The translations under genes and the position numbers were made by a program. DNA of 39,931 bases, taken from positions 1-39,931 of IMG/VR virus record IMGVR_UViG_3300025674_000109. The stretch is one strand, 5' to 3'. Source of the stretch: a virus. The notes beneath the pieces were generated by a model. The model was given only the letters and a program-made list of their open reading frames with translations. It made no database searches and was not told the DNA's origin. Positions 11,001 to 17,957 of the stretch are shown piece after piece (positions within the stretch are counted from its first letter, which is position 1; each line of letters starts with the position of its first letter).

Positions 11001-11794
11001 GCCAAGGAGCTTTAGGAGGTTCTATTCCTGGGCCAGTTCAAGCGATTGATGCGGCCACTGTTGCAGTATCTGTTATCGGAAAATCTTGGGTGGATATGAC
11101 TAATGCCACTGAAGGTGTCCCTTATGTTCATACAATTTATGATGCTTTTAAATTTGATGCTCACAATTTTAATGTTGGTGTTAAAGAAGTTAATACAAAT
11201 TGGAAGAATTTAAGTTTTGCATGGAGCTATTTAGAAGCCGCGCAAGGATCTCTAGAAAAAGCTACTCAAAACTTTAATGATAAGCTTAAAGACTTAAAGC
11301 CTAAAGACATGATAGACATTTCTATGGCTTCTCCTTTTAGGCAAATTGGGTTGTTTTTAAACCCAATAGAAACTAAAGAAGGTATTCAAGTACATAAACA
11401 TTTAATGAGTTTCTTTAGACGAATGCATCCTGTCGGGACTAAATCAGAGTTTATACAAGATGAAGTTCAACAGTTTATTAATGATCTTGTCGCAAGAGGT
11501 GTGGTAAGAACTTATATCGATACAAATACTAAAGAACTTCGTTATGGTTATACTGCACAAATAAAAAAGGAAGACTTACTTTACATTGTAAACACAATAA
11601 GAGAAAGTTACATGTCTTCTATTACTGGTGTTTCAAAACCTTTTGATAATTTCTTTAAAGATTTTATTAAAGATACTAAAAAACGTCAAGCTAAATTAAG
11701 GCGTTTAATTGATGAGCAAGAAGCAAAAGGTCGTAAACTTGTAGAAGCAGGTAAAGAAGATGACTTAATGATTGCTCAATACTACGCGCATTAA
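8066..11794 (+). CDS. Candidate virion-associated single-subunit RNA polymerase, 1242 aa
   Basis: All core motifs of the T7/N4-vRNAP family occur in order. The GR motif is in FNGR536, followed by FNP as in T7 WRGR...FNP. Motif A is IDGKTNG with D721. Motif B is RPLNKATTMTFGYG with R805, K809, M813 and Y817, spaced exactly like T7 R627/K631/M635/Y639. GPTGFPLRY (about 912-920) matches T7 TPDGFPV. PVQAID995 matches the FVHSQD stretch, and motif C is IYD1026AF, with Tyr replacing the T7 His. The polymerase core is roughly residues 500-1130, preceded by about 450 residues of acidic, unrecognised N-terminus. It is the third gene in the block of giant virion proteins, 12 bases after the nuclease-domain protein, with RBS AGGAG. 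By analogy with N4 virion RNA polymerase it could be packaged, ejected and used for early transcription. Family membership is well supported; packaging is inferred from position. Confidence 0.82.
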   Translation: MAKRVSSSNQGNDLLLPASEQLEEKLKAGTVESIGSFDIDLFADSTPSVEQIPSEVTPTEETSVGPVSPEDIFSVEVDKIDLETDNEQLQTLVNSDRELYEMDLFDRQETVATEEAEGRDTRRYNIQYVEQELNEDGGLVQRADNFADAIMSRNLDLGAFFHTGKDYAETGMLKPDSQLGVIGQSMVKLKATTSDPELPNPVLNKQFLRIGSLVTEDFLADETLGESRVEQAREKEARKKMFNSSPDVIEQTLLQDDIDIRSSLDNYTITKARGNRTLGDRIAREWGLVNNTDVKLSREESELLGDAFKELYYEVNKGPADAPYIIRRSRSKGYYDEGGNFVVLGKDDEKAQTYFEITKLGQDVFASSRQVRNQYFPKEHIEPLTTPLQDTRPPRSRDQRKRNVRYSGQIRTGEPLTNDDLLDAKANLESVPHVVIPRREKIVYSTMLIGLASKAMEGKVPNEVIEMSKEINGFGESKETEFKARAVIANKKGEYYSPSDNMRELQRTISQSVYGMAKHRNKKVYLTYFIQAFNGRLTPEQTHFNPTTSKTIRFVTGNPKLVKFYPGQNSQLERNLKEMYSMMMVKFNDVVTKERGDAGDLVPSQRIRKFEDALPSLAKAGGILKAALEMTDRDADLIADAIRKGLPMDHPDFPISSVKALNLNPETDLQIISSITAKGEDGLALIDGLIDVHEYYNVLQNNKNNPTNPIQFTTQFNAYIDGKTNGIASNAMQLGLTEMAKRTGVLRSEDSLYALDNNIDIRDELANALTAHIDSDNGGLPLKGVVADSLITEATEVMKRVLTYRPLNKATTMTFGYGKEMMGFKTDIENALELLAVSDPSIKDKLDKLRAGWYKGKKYNQPLEKVLVDASFSTYSDKLIEVITPEGIQARQIMYGTAMLHVMMDELFEFNGPTGFPLRYGGMESTGIEKATEQSYKISQRLNPRPEDPKPTTKIKAISYETRPTSAAVTETKKGPYVGQGALGGSIPGPVQAIDAATVAVSVIGKSWVDMTNATEGVPYVHTIYDAFKFDAHNFNVGVKEVNTNWKNLSFAWSYLEAAQGSLEKATQNFNDKLKDLKPKDMIDISMASPFRQIGLFLNPIETKEGIQVHKHLMSFFRRMHPVGTKSEFIQDEVQQFINDLVARGVVRTYIDTNTKELRYGYTAQIKKEDLLYIVNTIRESYMSSITGVSKPFDNFFKDFIKDTKKRQAKLRRLIDEQEAKGRKLVEAGKEDDLMIAQYYAH

Positions 11795-11827
11795 TAATAA
11801 TAACAACGATATAATAATAAAAAAAAT

Positions 11828-11871
11828 AGCCCCCAAGGTTTCCATATGGATTCCAAGGGGGCTTCTTTTTT
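11828..11871. terminator. Bidirectional intrinsic terminator between converging units
   Basis: AGCCCCC (11828-11834) pairs with GGGGGCT (11857-11863). The stem continues through short internal loops (GG/CC, TCC/GGA) to an ATAT loop. A T-run follows on the plus strand (11865-11871) and an A-run precedes it, so it has a U-tract in both directions. It sits in the 75-base gap between the rightward giant genes and the leftward replication operon. Confidence 0.85.
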
Positions 11872-12070
11872 ACATATATTTCTTCAGTGATTGAAGTATT
11901 TCATTATGTAGTTCAGGTTTTACATCACGATCAAGTTGAGCTTGAATGATATCTTTTGTGTAAGCAAGATTAGGGTCTAACCCAAGTGTCTCACAGACAT
12001 CCATGTCATCATCATTAGTCATCCCGCGTAATGTGTTAATGTTATAGTTCTTACGAGAAGAAGTATTCAC
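11870..12070 (-). CDS. Small protein of unknown function at the end of the leftward operon, 66 aa
   Basis: I do not recognise this protein. It is acidic in the middle (NDDDMD) and helical, ending in LHNEILQSLKKYM. I keep the GTG start because a strong Shine-Dalgarno (GGAGG) lies nine bases upstream, inside the last codons of the RNA polymerase gene, which it overlaps by 20 bases. An internal ATG at codon 17 has a poor RBS. Its stop is inside the T-run of the shared terminator. The overlap suggests translation coupled to the polymerase. Confidence 0.6.
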   Translation of the reverse strand: MNTSSRKNYNINTLRGMTNDDDMDVCETLGLDPNLAYTKDIIQAQLDRDVKPELHNEILQSLKKYM

Positions 12071-14180
12071 TGTGTGTAACCTCCGTTATATCTAGTGATC
12101 CTAGTGTTGGTTGTTCTATTATAAAACTTGTTCCGTTAACCAGACTACGTTCTATAATATCAAAGTAGTTATCGTAGTTGTACATTTCGATAAACTTATC
12201 TTTAGCTAGCTGACATAGGTTATCTACATCACACGCATGGGTAGAAAAGCTATCATGCACTGCACCAAAAGACTCATCCCAATCTGTAATAATATTAGCC
12301 ATATGGCTAGCATCGAGACTATGAATGTAGTTAGGACTAATACCACAAGCAAACCCACGGGGGTCTGGTTTATCTGATATTACTAATCCCACATGTCTTA
12401 CCTGATCTCTCTTACCCACTCCCACGATAGTGCCTAGAACTTTCTCTTGCCTCTCATAAAACTTCTCATAGATTACATAGAATCCAGATGGAGTTATCCA
12501 AGACACAGAGTTATTACCTAGAGATAACACTTCTTGAGCAATTTTTTGAAAGTATCGCATTGTCTGTAAAGGTCCAGGACATACTGCGGCAATGGCTTTT
12601 ACTAGATCATGGGAAAATCCCTTACAATCCTTCTCTGTAATACCATACATAATATCGTACCCTTCTTTACGCAAATCATTATACATGTTTTCTGCGATTT
12701 TCTGAGCACCTGCTGAGTAAGCTCTTGTCATACTCCCACGTTTACTAATACCTTTACGAATATGTTTCATTGGCATAGTGTTAAGAATATCTAGACGATG
12801 TTGATCATGTGTCAACTCAATTAGTTTCTTTGCGGTTTGTACATAGAAGTCTTTGGGTATATCTTCCTTTACTAAGCTAACAAGATTAGCTGTCTGTTGA
12901 TCTTTGGATATAGCACCTAAGTGTTGCCATCCATTGTTTGTACCATCGATTGGTATAGGCAAAGAAGAATGATAAGAAAGACCTGCATTAGTAAACTTGT
13001 AATAGTCTACTAACTCATGGCAAACGGATAGAAAAGACACTGGCTTCTCACAATCAGGAAGAGAGTTAAAGTGTGATACCATTTCTATGAGATCCATATT
13101 GTTCTCAGTCCACAGTTCCCTATCACGTAATGACATTTTATCCACACTGATATCATCTAGTCCTTCATTTGACATGTATGTATAGTAATCATATGTAAAG
13201 TAATCAGGAAGTTCTGATAACTTAAAGCTTTGATTGTAAGAGTTAGCCGCATGTATTTTCATCCAACGTAGTCCTGACTCATCTACTTCTTTTGATTCAG
13301 CAAATAAGAACAATCCTCTTTCGTAATCTGAACCTTGGAAGTTAAGTATTGACTCTCTGTAGTAAATTCTACCTCGATAATCAAAGTCTAGTAATTGATA
13401 AAAAGTTTTATCTTTCAATACTTCTGCTTTACGTTTTGTATAACTTAGCTTTAACTCTTTTGATTTAAGTCTTTCTAACTCTAATGGATCTTCACAAGCT
13501 TCTATTTCTTGTGTGAGATCTACCCCATGAACTGCTTCTAATACTTTTTGGTTAATCTTCCAGGGAGTTTGTTGTAGTTTGTTAGCGGCTTGTATGCAAG
13601 GCATGTCTTTCATAGATAAGAAACAAGTAGCCTCTTCAGCACTCCAACCTTTTACGATTGGATACCTAATATCTAACCCTTGTAACGCAGGATGTTTTTG
13701 CATTAGTGTAGTAATGTCTTTGGGTTTAGTTAGAACAGTCCCACGTAGTCTGTAGGGATCTAATGCTGAAGGAAGCTCAGAGATAAACTCCAAGCCTTCC
13801 TCAGTAAATTCCAATGTATAACTACTATTCTTAATTTTAGGGTATTTTATATCGATGTAACCTAATTGGTAGAATGCCTCTACAAATAAGTCACCTAGTC
13901 TTACTGCATCTTTCCATATTAGTTTGTTATCGAATAGCCTAGATGCTATTTCGTTACCAATACGTGTTGACACTAGTGTTAGTTTAGCAACTCCTGCAGG
14001 ATCTGAAGGAGGGTTGTTGCGTGAGATATAAACTTCTAGGGTATCTAGTGCTACCATACATAGCTGTCCAAGTATAGGGCGAACATCCCCATACCCCTTG
14101 AGAATGCTCACACCAACAGAAGGTTTACCCTTGCTACTAATTTTAGCAACAAGGTAACCTTTTACATTATCTAAACTCAT
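12051..14180 (-). CDS. T7-like single-subunit DNA-directed RNA polymerase, 709 aa
   Basis: This is a phage RNA polymerase that transcribes phage DNA from its own promoters. Core motifs are intact: FDYRGRIYY near 266-274 (T7 DWRGR), motif A IPIDGTNNGWQH with D412, motif B ISKRGSMTRAY with K480 and Y488 (T7 K631, Y639), WITPSGF near 561-567, NYIHSLD near 617-623, and motif C VHDSF with H642/D643. It is about 170 residues shorter than T7 RNA polymerase, mostly N-terminal of motif A, so the promoter-binding N-domain is reduced. The region matching the specificity loop (about 575-605) is short. It starts 8 bases after primase-helicase with RBS GAGGA. Being nearly last in the leftward operon, it is probably made after the early genes and would serve later transcription. 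Identity is secure. Confidence 0.96.
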   Translation of the reverse strand: MSLDNVKGYLVAKISSKGKPSVGVSILKGYGDVRPILGQLCMVALDTLEVYISRNNPPSDPAGVAKLTLVSTRIGNEIASRLFDNKLIWKDAVRLGDLFVEAFYQLGYIDIKYPKIKNSSYTLEFTEEGLEFISELPSALDPYRLRGTVLTKPKDITTLMQKHPALQGLDIRYPIVKGWSAEEATCFLSMKDMPCIQAANKLQQTPWKINQKVLEAVHGVDLTQEIEACEDPLELERLKSKELKLSYTKRKAEVLKDKTFYQLLDFDYRGRIYYRESILNFQGSDYERGLFLFAESKEVDESGLRWMKIHAANSYNQSFKLSELPDYFTYDYYTYMSNEGLDDISVDKMSLRDRELWTENNMDLIEMVSHFNSLPDCEKPVSFLSVCHELVDYYKFTNAGLSYHSSLPIPIDGTNNGWQHLGAISKDQQTANLVSLVKEDIPKDFYVQTAKKLIELTHDQHRLDILNTMPMKHIRKGISKRGSMTRAYSAGAQKIAENMYNDLRKEGYDIMYGITEKDCKGFSHDLVKAIAAVCPGPLQTMRYFQKIAQEVLSLGNNSVSWITPSGFYVIYEKFYERQEKVLGTIVGVGKRDQVRHVGLVISDKPDPRGFACGISPNYIHSLDASHMANIITDWDESFGAVHDSFSTHACDVDNLCQLAKDKFIEMYNYDNYFDIIERSLVNGTSFIIEQPTLGSLDITEVTHSEYFFS

Positions 14181-14188
14181 AGATGTCC

Positions 14189-15844
14189 TCAGTAATAACT
14201 AAACTCCCCTCCTTTTAATAGTCGGGTTGTCTCTGGATCATACAAGGCTGTCCCACAGTCTCCTGTTTTACCTGTAAATCTGGCCTTTAGTACTCTTAAT
14301 CGTATTGTGTTACGCTCTTCTTCAGACTCAGCAACTAGATTACGTGCAAAGGATATGATATCAAAACTGATTTGTTTAATAGAACCAGAACCTTTAATGT
14401 CATCAATAGATGCCATATGTCCTTCTTCAAAAGATTGACCTCCAATAGGTTTGCGTAAGTGAGACACAACTCCTAACCATATGTTGTGTTTCTTAACAAT
14501 CTTTAACAGATTAGACATAGCACTATCTGTTCCTTCGTTACCAGTTAATCCGTTTGATCCTTCAGAAAATGCAATTGTAAAGTGATCAAGGATAATATAC
14601 TTACATCCCATCAAAGCCATGTACTCTATCTTATCCAAGATTGCACCGTCTGAATCAGCCCCTTGATGATCAAGTAAAAGCAATTGCTCATTAGCAAAGA
14701 CAGATTCAAATCCTTTTCGTAGTTCATCATCCTCGATAGATAGATTTCCGATGATAGGTTGTTTAAGTTGCATTGCAATGAGCTTTTGTGAAGTGTCGCT
14801 AATAGACTCTTCAAGAGATAAGAGACCAACCTTGTTGTCTGTTTTGTCCAGTATGTCAAGAATGATTTCTTTAATAACAGTACTTTTACCACTGCCAGTA
14901 CCAGAAGTGAATAGAGTAATCTCACCATGTCGCATACCTTGTAGTTTATCATTAAGACCTGCTAAACATTCAGGATAAGGGAAGCTTTGTACGTTTTTAC
15001 TTTGCATCATAATATCCCATACAGCTTCACCTGATACAATACCAGATGGGCTGTAGGAAGATGCATTGAAGATAGCATTAATTACTCCCTGCTTACCTTC
15101 TTTTTTGTACAAGTCACAAGGATCTTTGTAGTTAAACTTTGCAACCTTTACACGTTCAATTCCAATAATCTTAGCGGCTGATTCAACAGCTTTTTCTCCT
15201 GCTTCATCTTGATCAAACATCAAAATAACTTCAGGGTACTGCCGCACAAACTCACGATTATCTAGAATAGCTTTTGTTTGTGATGCTGAAGGTATAGATA
15301 CTACAGAGTAATACTTATTATAGTGATCGTGCATTGCTTGAGATACTGCCAAACAATCTAACTCACCCTCAGTGATAATAAGTTTGTTACCCCCTGTTGC
15401 TTGCTGTTGTCCAAACAACTCTACATTAATAAAGTTACCAACTACAGAAAACTCTTTTGGTAGTGTACGCTTTTTGTACGCTACAAGTTTACCTTTTCGA
15501 GTATAAGGATAATAATGTGCCTCTGGCATACCATCTTCATTTACACTCATCTTTACATTAAAGTGATCTACTGTGTTTTTACTAATGTTTCTCGTAGAAA
15601 TAGGGTAACTGCTGTAAGTGCTAACAGTTCCCACTGTGTCATTAGAGTTTCTATCTGTAAATTCAACTACGTTTGCTCCCATGTTTTGTCCTTCATTAGG
15701 TGGAGTATATTTAGTACAGCTAAAGCAGTACTTATGTCCGTCATCATATTCTGCGAGAGCATCACTGCTCCCACAATCTTCACAAGGTTGATGTCTTTTC
15801 ACGCACTGACTAGTCCCAATCTTTCCAATTGCGTTTGTTGCCAT
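14189..15844 (-). CDS. Primase-helicase (T7 gp4-like), 551 aa
   Basis: This is a bifunctional replication protein that makes RNA primers and unwinds DNA ahead of the phage polymerase. A zinc-binding domain carries C21, C24, C40 and C43. The TOPRIM primase core has TEGE (E159) and FDQDEAG (D211, D213). The hexameric helicase part has Walker A GTGSGKST at 315-322, SLEE near 343, Walker B YIILD (D420) and VVSHLRKP near 459-466. Length is close to T7 gp4A (566 aa). An in-frame internal ATG at codon 55 with its own RBS would give a form lacking the zinc domain, as T7 gp4B does. The start at 15844 has RBS AGAGGA. The gene overlaps the upstream 44-aa basic protein by 35 bases. Confidence 0.96.
   Translation of the reverse strand: MATNAIGKIGTSQCVKRHQPCEDCGSSDALAEYDDGHKYCFSCTKYTPPNEGQNMGANVVEFTDRNSNDTVGTVSTYSSYPISTRNISKNTVDHFNVKMSVNEDGMPEAHYYPYTRKGKLVAYKKRTLPKEFSVVGNFINVELFGQQQATGGNKLIITEGELDCLAVSQAMHDHYNKYYSVVSIPSASQTKAILDNREFVRQYPEVILMFDQDEAGEKAVESAAKIIGIERVKVAKFNYKDPCDLYKKEGKQGVINAIFNASSYSPSGIVSGEAVWDIMMQSKNVQSFPYPECLAGLNDKLQGMRHGEITLFTSGTGSGKSTVIKEIILDILDKTDNKVGLLSLEESISDTSQKLIAMQLKQPIIGNLSIEDDELRKGFESVFANEQLLLLDHQGADSDGAILDKIEYMALMGCKYIILDHFTIAFSEGSNGLTGNEGTDSAMSNLLKIVKKHNIWLGVVSHLRKPIGGQSFEEGHMASIDDIKGSGSIKQISFDIISFARNLVAESEEERNTIRLRVLKARFTGKTGDCGTALYDPETTRLLKGGEFSYY
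15680..15697 (-). promoter_or_regulatory. Internal translation start for a zinc-less helicase form
   Basis: Inside the primase-helicase gene an in-frame ATG (minus strand, 15682, codon 55) is preceded by GAAGGACAAAAC. The 14 bases AGGACAAAACATGG are identical to those at the annotated start (15844), and the following codons are also alike. The site falls just after the zinc-binding domain, where T7 gene 4 has its second start. Confidence 0.6.
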
Positions 15845-15944
15845 GTTTTGTCCTCTTCTTTTTGGCTTTTTCAGAATGAGCTAATCGTTGTGCTCTTTTT
15901 GTATTCTTGTTATTAAACAGTTCTTCAGGATATTTTGTTTCCAT
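15810..15944 (-). CDS. Small basic protein, 44 aa
   Basis: A short lysine/arginine-rich protein (KKKRTKHGNKRNWKDWD at the end) with a strong RBS, AAGGGG, before ATG. It overlaps the end of MazG by 20 bases and the start of primase-helicase by 35 bases, so it fills the gap between them with coupled reading frames. The basic tail suggests nucleic-acid contact, but I recognise no family. The helicase RBS lies within its coding sequence. Confidence 0.55.
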   Translation of the reverse strand: METKYPEELFNNKNTKRAQRLAHSEKAKKKRTKHGNKRNWKDWD

Positions 15945-16260
15945 TATCCCCTTCCTTGATAAATACTCCATTCTCATTTAAAAATCCTTTACGATCTTTA
16001 ATATCATCATAAGCTACTTTAAGACAAGTTTTTATGTCTGTACCTATTAGTTCACTAATCATGATTAACACAACAATAATATCTCCAATATCATCTTGTG
16101 CTTCGGTGTATCTTTTCTTGGCTATGTTATCTGCTAGTTCTCCTACTTCTGAGACTAGTTTTAATGCTTGGGTTTGAGGGTCACCATTGACGGTGATCCC
16201 CCTCTTAGTCCCCCATTTAATAATGTTATACTCTAGTTTATCTATTGACATGCTAGACAT
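15925..16260 (-). CDS. MazG-like NTP pyrophosphohydrolase, 111 aa
   Basis: An all-alpha NTP-PPase of the MazG type, which hydrolyses NTPs or (p)ppGpp-like nucleotides to monophosphate and pyrophosphate. The metal-binding pattern is visible: EVGELADN near residues 39-46 and DDIGDIIVVL near 56-65. MazG is common in marine phages, where it is thought to tune nucleotide pools or stringent signals. The gene begins inside the end of nrdA (19-base overlap) and sits in a nucleotide-supply block with both RNR genes. An alternative ATG three codons in is possible. The family call is good; the substrate is not known. Confidence 0.85.
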   Translation of the reverse strand: MSSMSIDKLEYNIIKWGTKRGITVNGDPQTQALKLVSEVGELADNIAKKRYTEAQDDIGDIIVVLIMISELIGTDIKTCLKVAYDDIKDRKGFLNENGVFIKEGDNGNKIS

Positions 16261-17945
16261 TCATCCTTACTTGCTTGAACACCTGCCTTAGAATAAACAT
16301 AATATAAGGCAAGTATGTTTGGATCTAGGAATGCTTCCTTGTGTACCTCATTGATGTATGATTCGTCTTCTTCTGCACTAAAGAACAGGTTAAGACTTTG
16401 CCATTGATCGATGTACTTCGATCTTGCAGAAGCCATTTGAACCACTGACTTCTGTGGGATTTCAAAGGCTGTACGGAATACCTCTTTCTCATGGTCATCT
16501 AACCATTCCTCCTCTTGTATCGAACCCATGTTATCCCTAATGCGTTCTACTGTACGCTTGTTGTAGACTCCTCTTTCTTGCATAAGTCCATATAGTGTTG
16601 GATTAATTCTATCGACTTCTCCTGCAGCCGTACGTTGAGTGTATACCATTGCTGTGTCAGGGTTAATACCTTCTGAAATTCCTCCCATGATGAGGGCGGT
16701 GGACTTTGTTGGAGCCACGGCAATCCTGTGAGTGTTTGCATATTCATAGTTTGCCATCCATTCAGGCTTTCCCCAAGTTTCTGCCAGATATTTACTAGCT
16801 CGTTTTGATTCATCATCTAACTCCTTAAACACTTTATTGTTAAACATCATTGATTCAAATGATCCGTAGACCATGTTTCTTTGTTGGAGGGCAGTATGGA
16901 AACCGCACACACCCAACCCCAATGCGCGGCTTTTCTTCGTGAATAGCCAAGCTTTCTCCAATCCTGGTAGGTTTTTACTACGTTCCAGGAATTCTTGACA
17001 AACGGAATCAAGAAACACAGTTGCATTATAGATTGCATTTGTATTCTCCCATTGGTCATATGTTGCTAAGTTCATGGAAGATAAAACACAAGTGTATGTG
17101 TATTCTTCAGAACTATGTAACATAATCTCTGCACACAGTTGTGGTGATTTAATATCTAAACCACGATCTATATACCATTGTGGGCGTTTTGCATTCGCTT
17201 TGTCAGGAAAGAAAAAGTAACCTTTTCCCGTAAGCATTTTTGTATGCATCGCTTTCTTATATCTGTTGATGCATTCAGAATCCCCATGTTGCATTTTGTT
17301 TATGAAGTCTTGAGAAATACACCACCCTATGTTGTTACCATCGGGGTTATGCTGTAAGTCATCACAGACTTCATAAAAATCTCCATGCTCAATTGGGATA
17401 TATCCTGCCCAAGATCCTCTTCTAGAAGTACCTTGAGCAACATACTCCATATCATGTTGGAAACCTTTTAGGATTGGTAAAGTTCCTGAAGCTTTCCCTC
17501 CGACACTAATCTCTGTACCTCGTGGTCTAATATCTCCAAGGTATGAAGCAGTACCGAATCCTTGCTTTGTAAGAGCCGCCACTTCTCTTTTGGCTGAATA
17601 GATTGAGTCAACACTGTCTCCAATATATGATCCCGCGCAAGACACGGGAAGTCCTCTAGTCGTTCCAACATTCGCAAGAACAGGCGTTGATGGGGACAAC
17701 CATCCTTTCCACAGCAACTCAAAGAATTTCTCCTTCCAATCATTAGGGCTATCCGTATGGACGGCCAGTGTATCGGCTATCCTACGGTATTGTTGTTTTG
17801 GTGTTGATCCATCAGGATAAGCATACTTTTCCTTAAATAACTGATACCCTCCAGTAGTGTACCACTCTGGGCATTCACCTTCTGCTTGAAGCTTCTTTCT
17901 TTCTTCTGATAATTTATTGTATATACTCAACTCATTTACTCCCAT
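16242..17945 (-). CDS. nrdA: Ribonucleotide reductase class I, large (alpha) subunit, 567 aa
   Basis: Reduces ribonucleotides to deoxyribonucleotides for phage DNA synthesis, with NrdB as radical donor. Visible residues: C103 in VSCAGSYIGDS and C286 in TCVLSSMNL form the active-site dithiol (E. coli C225/C462). C271 and E273 in QLCAEI match the thiyl-radical C439 and E441. Y548/Y549 lie on the radical path, and the C-terminal C563-x2-C566 pair takes reducing power. The position of E. coli N437 is Gln (Q269). The protein lacks an N-terminal ATP-cone (567 vs 761 aa in E. coli), so feedback inhibition by dATP at that site should be absent. It follows nrdB by 12 bases with no clear Shine-Dalgarno. 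Identity is certain. Confidence 0.96.
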   Translation of the reverse strand: MGVNELSIYNKLSEERKKLQAEGECPEWYTTGGYQLFKEKYAYPDGSTPKQQYRRIADTLAVHTDSPNDWKEKFFELLWKGWLSPSTPVLANVGTTRGLPVSCAGSYIGDSVDSIYSAKREVAALTKQGFGTASYLGDIRPRGTEISVGGKASGTLPILKGFQHDMEYVAQGTSRRGSWAGYIPIEHGDFYEVCDDLQHNPDGNNIGWCISQDFINKMQHGDSECINRYKKAMHTKMLTGKGYFFFPDKANAKRPQWYIDRGLDIKSPQLCAEIMLHSSEEYTYTCVLSSMNLATYDQWENTNAIYNATVFLDSVCQEFLERSKNLPGLEKAWLFTKKSRALGLGVCGFHTALQQRNMVYGSFESMMFNNKVFKELDDESKRASKYLAETWGKPEWMANYEYANTHRIAVAPTKSTALIMGGISEGINPDTAMVYTQRTAAGEVDRINPTLYGLMQERGVYNKRTVERIRDNMGSIQEEEWLDDHEKEVFRTAFEIPQKSVVQMASARSKYIDQWQSLNLFFSAEEDESYINEVHKEAFLDPNILALYYVYSKAGVQASKDECLACQ

Positions 17946-17957
17946 GAGTTTATTTGG

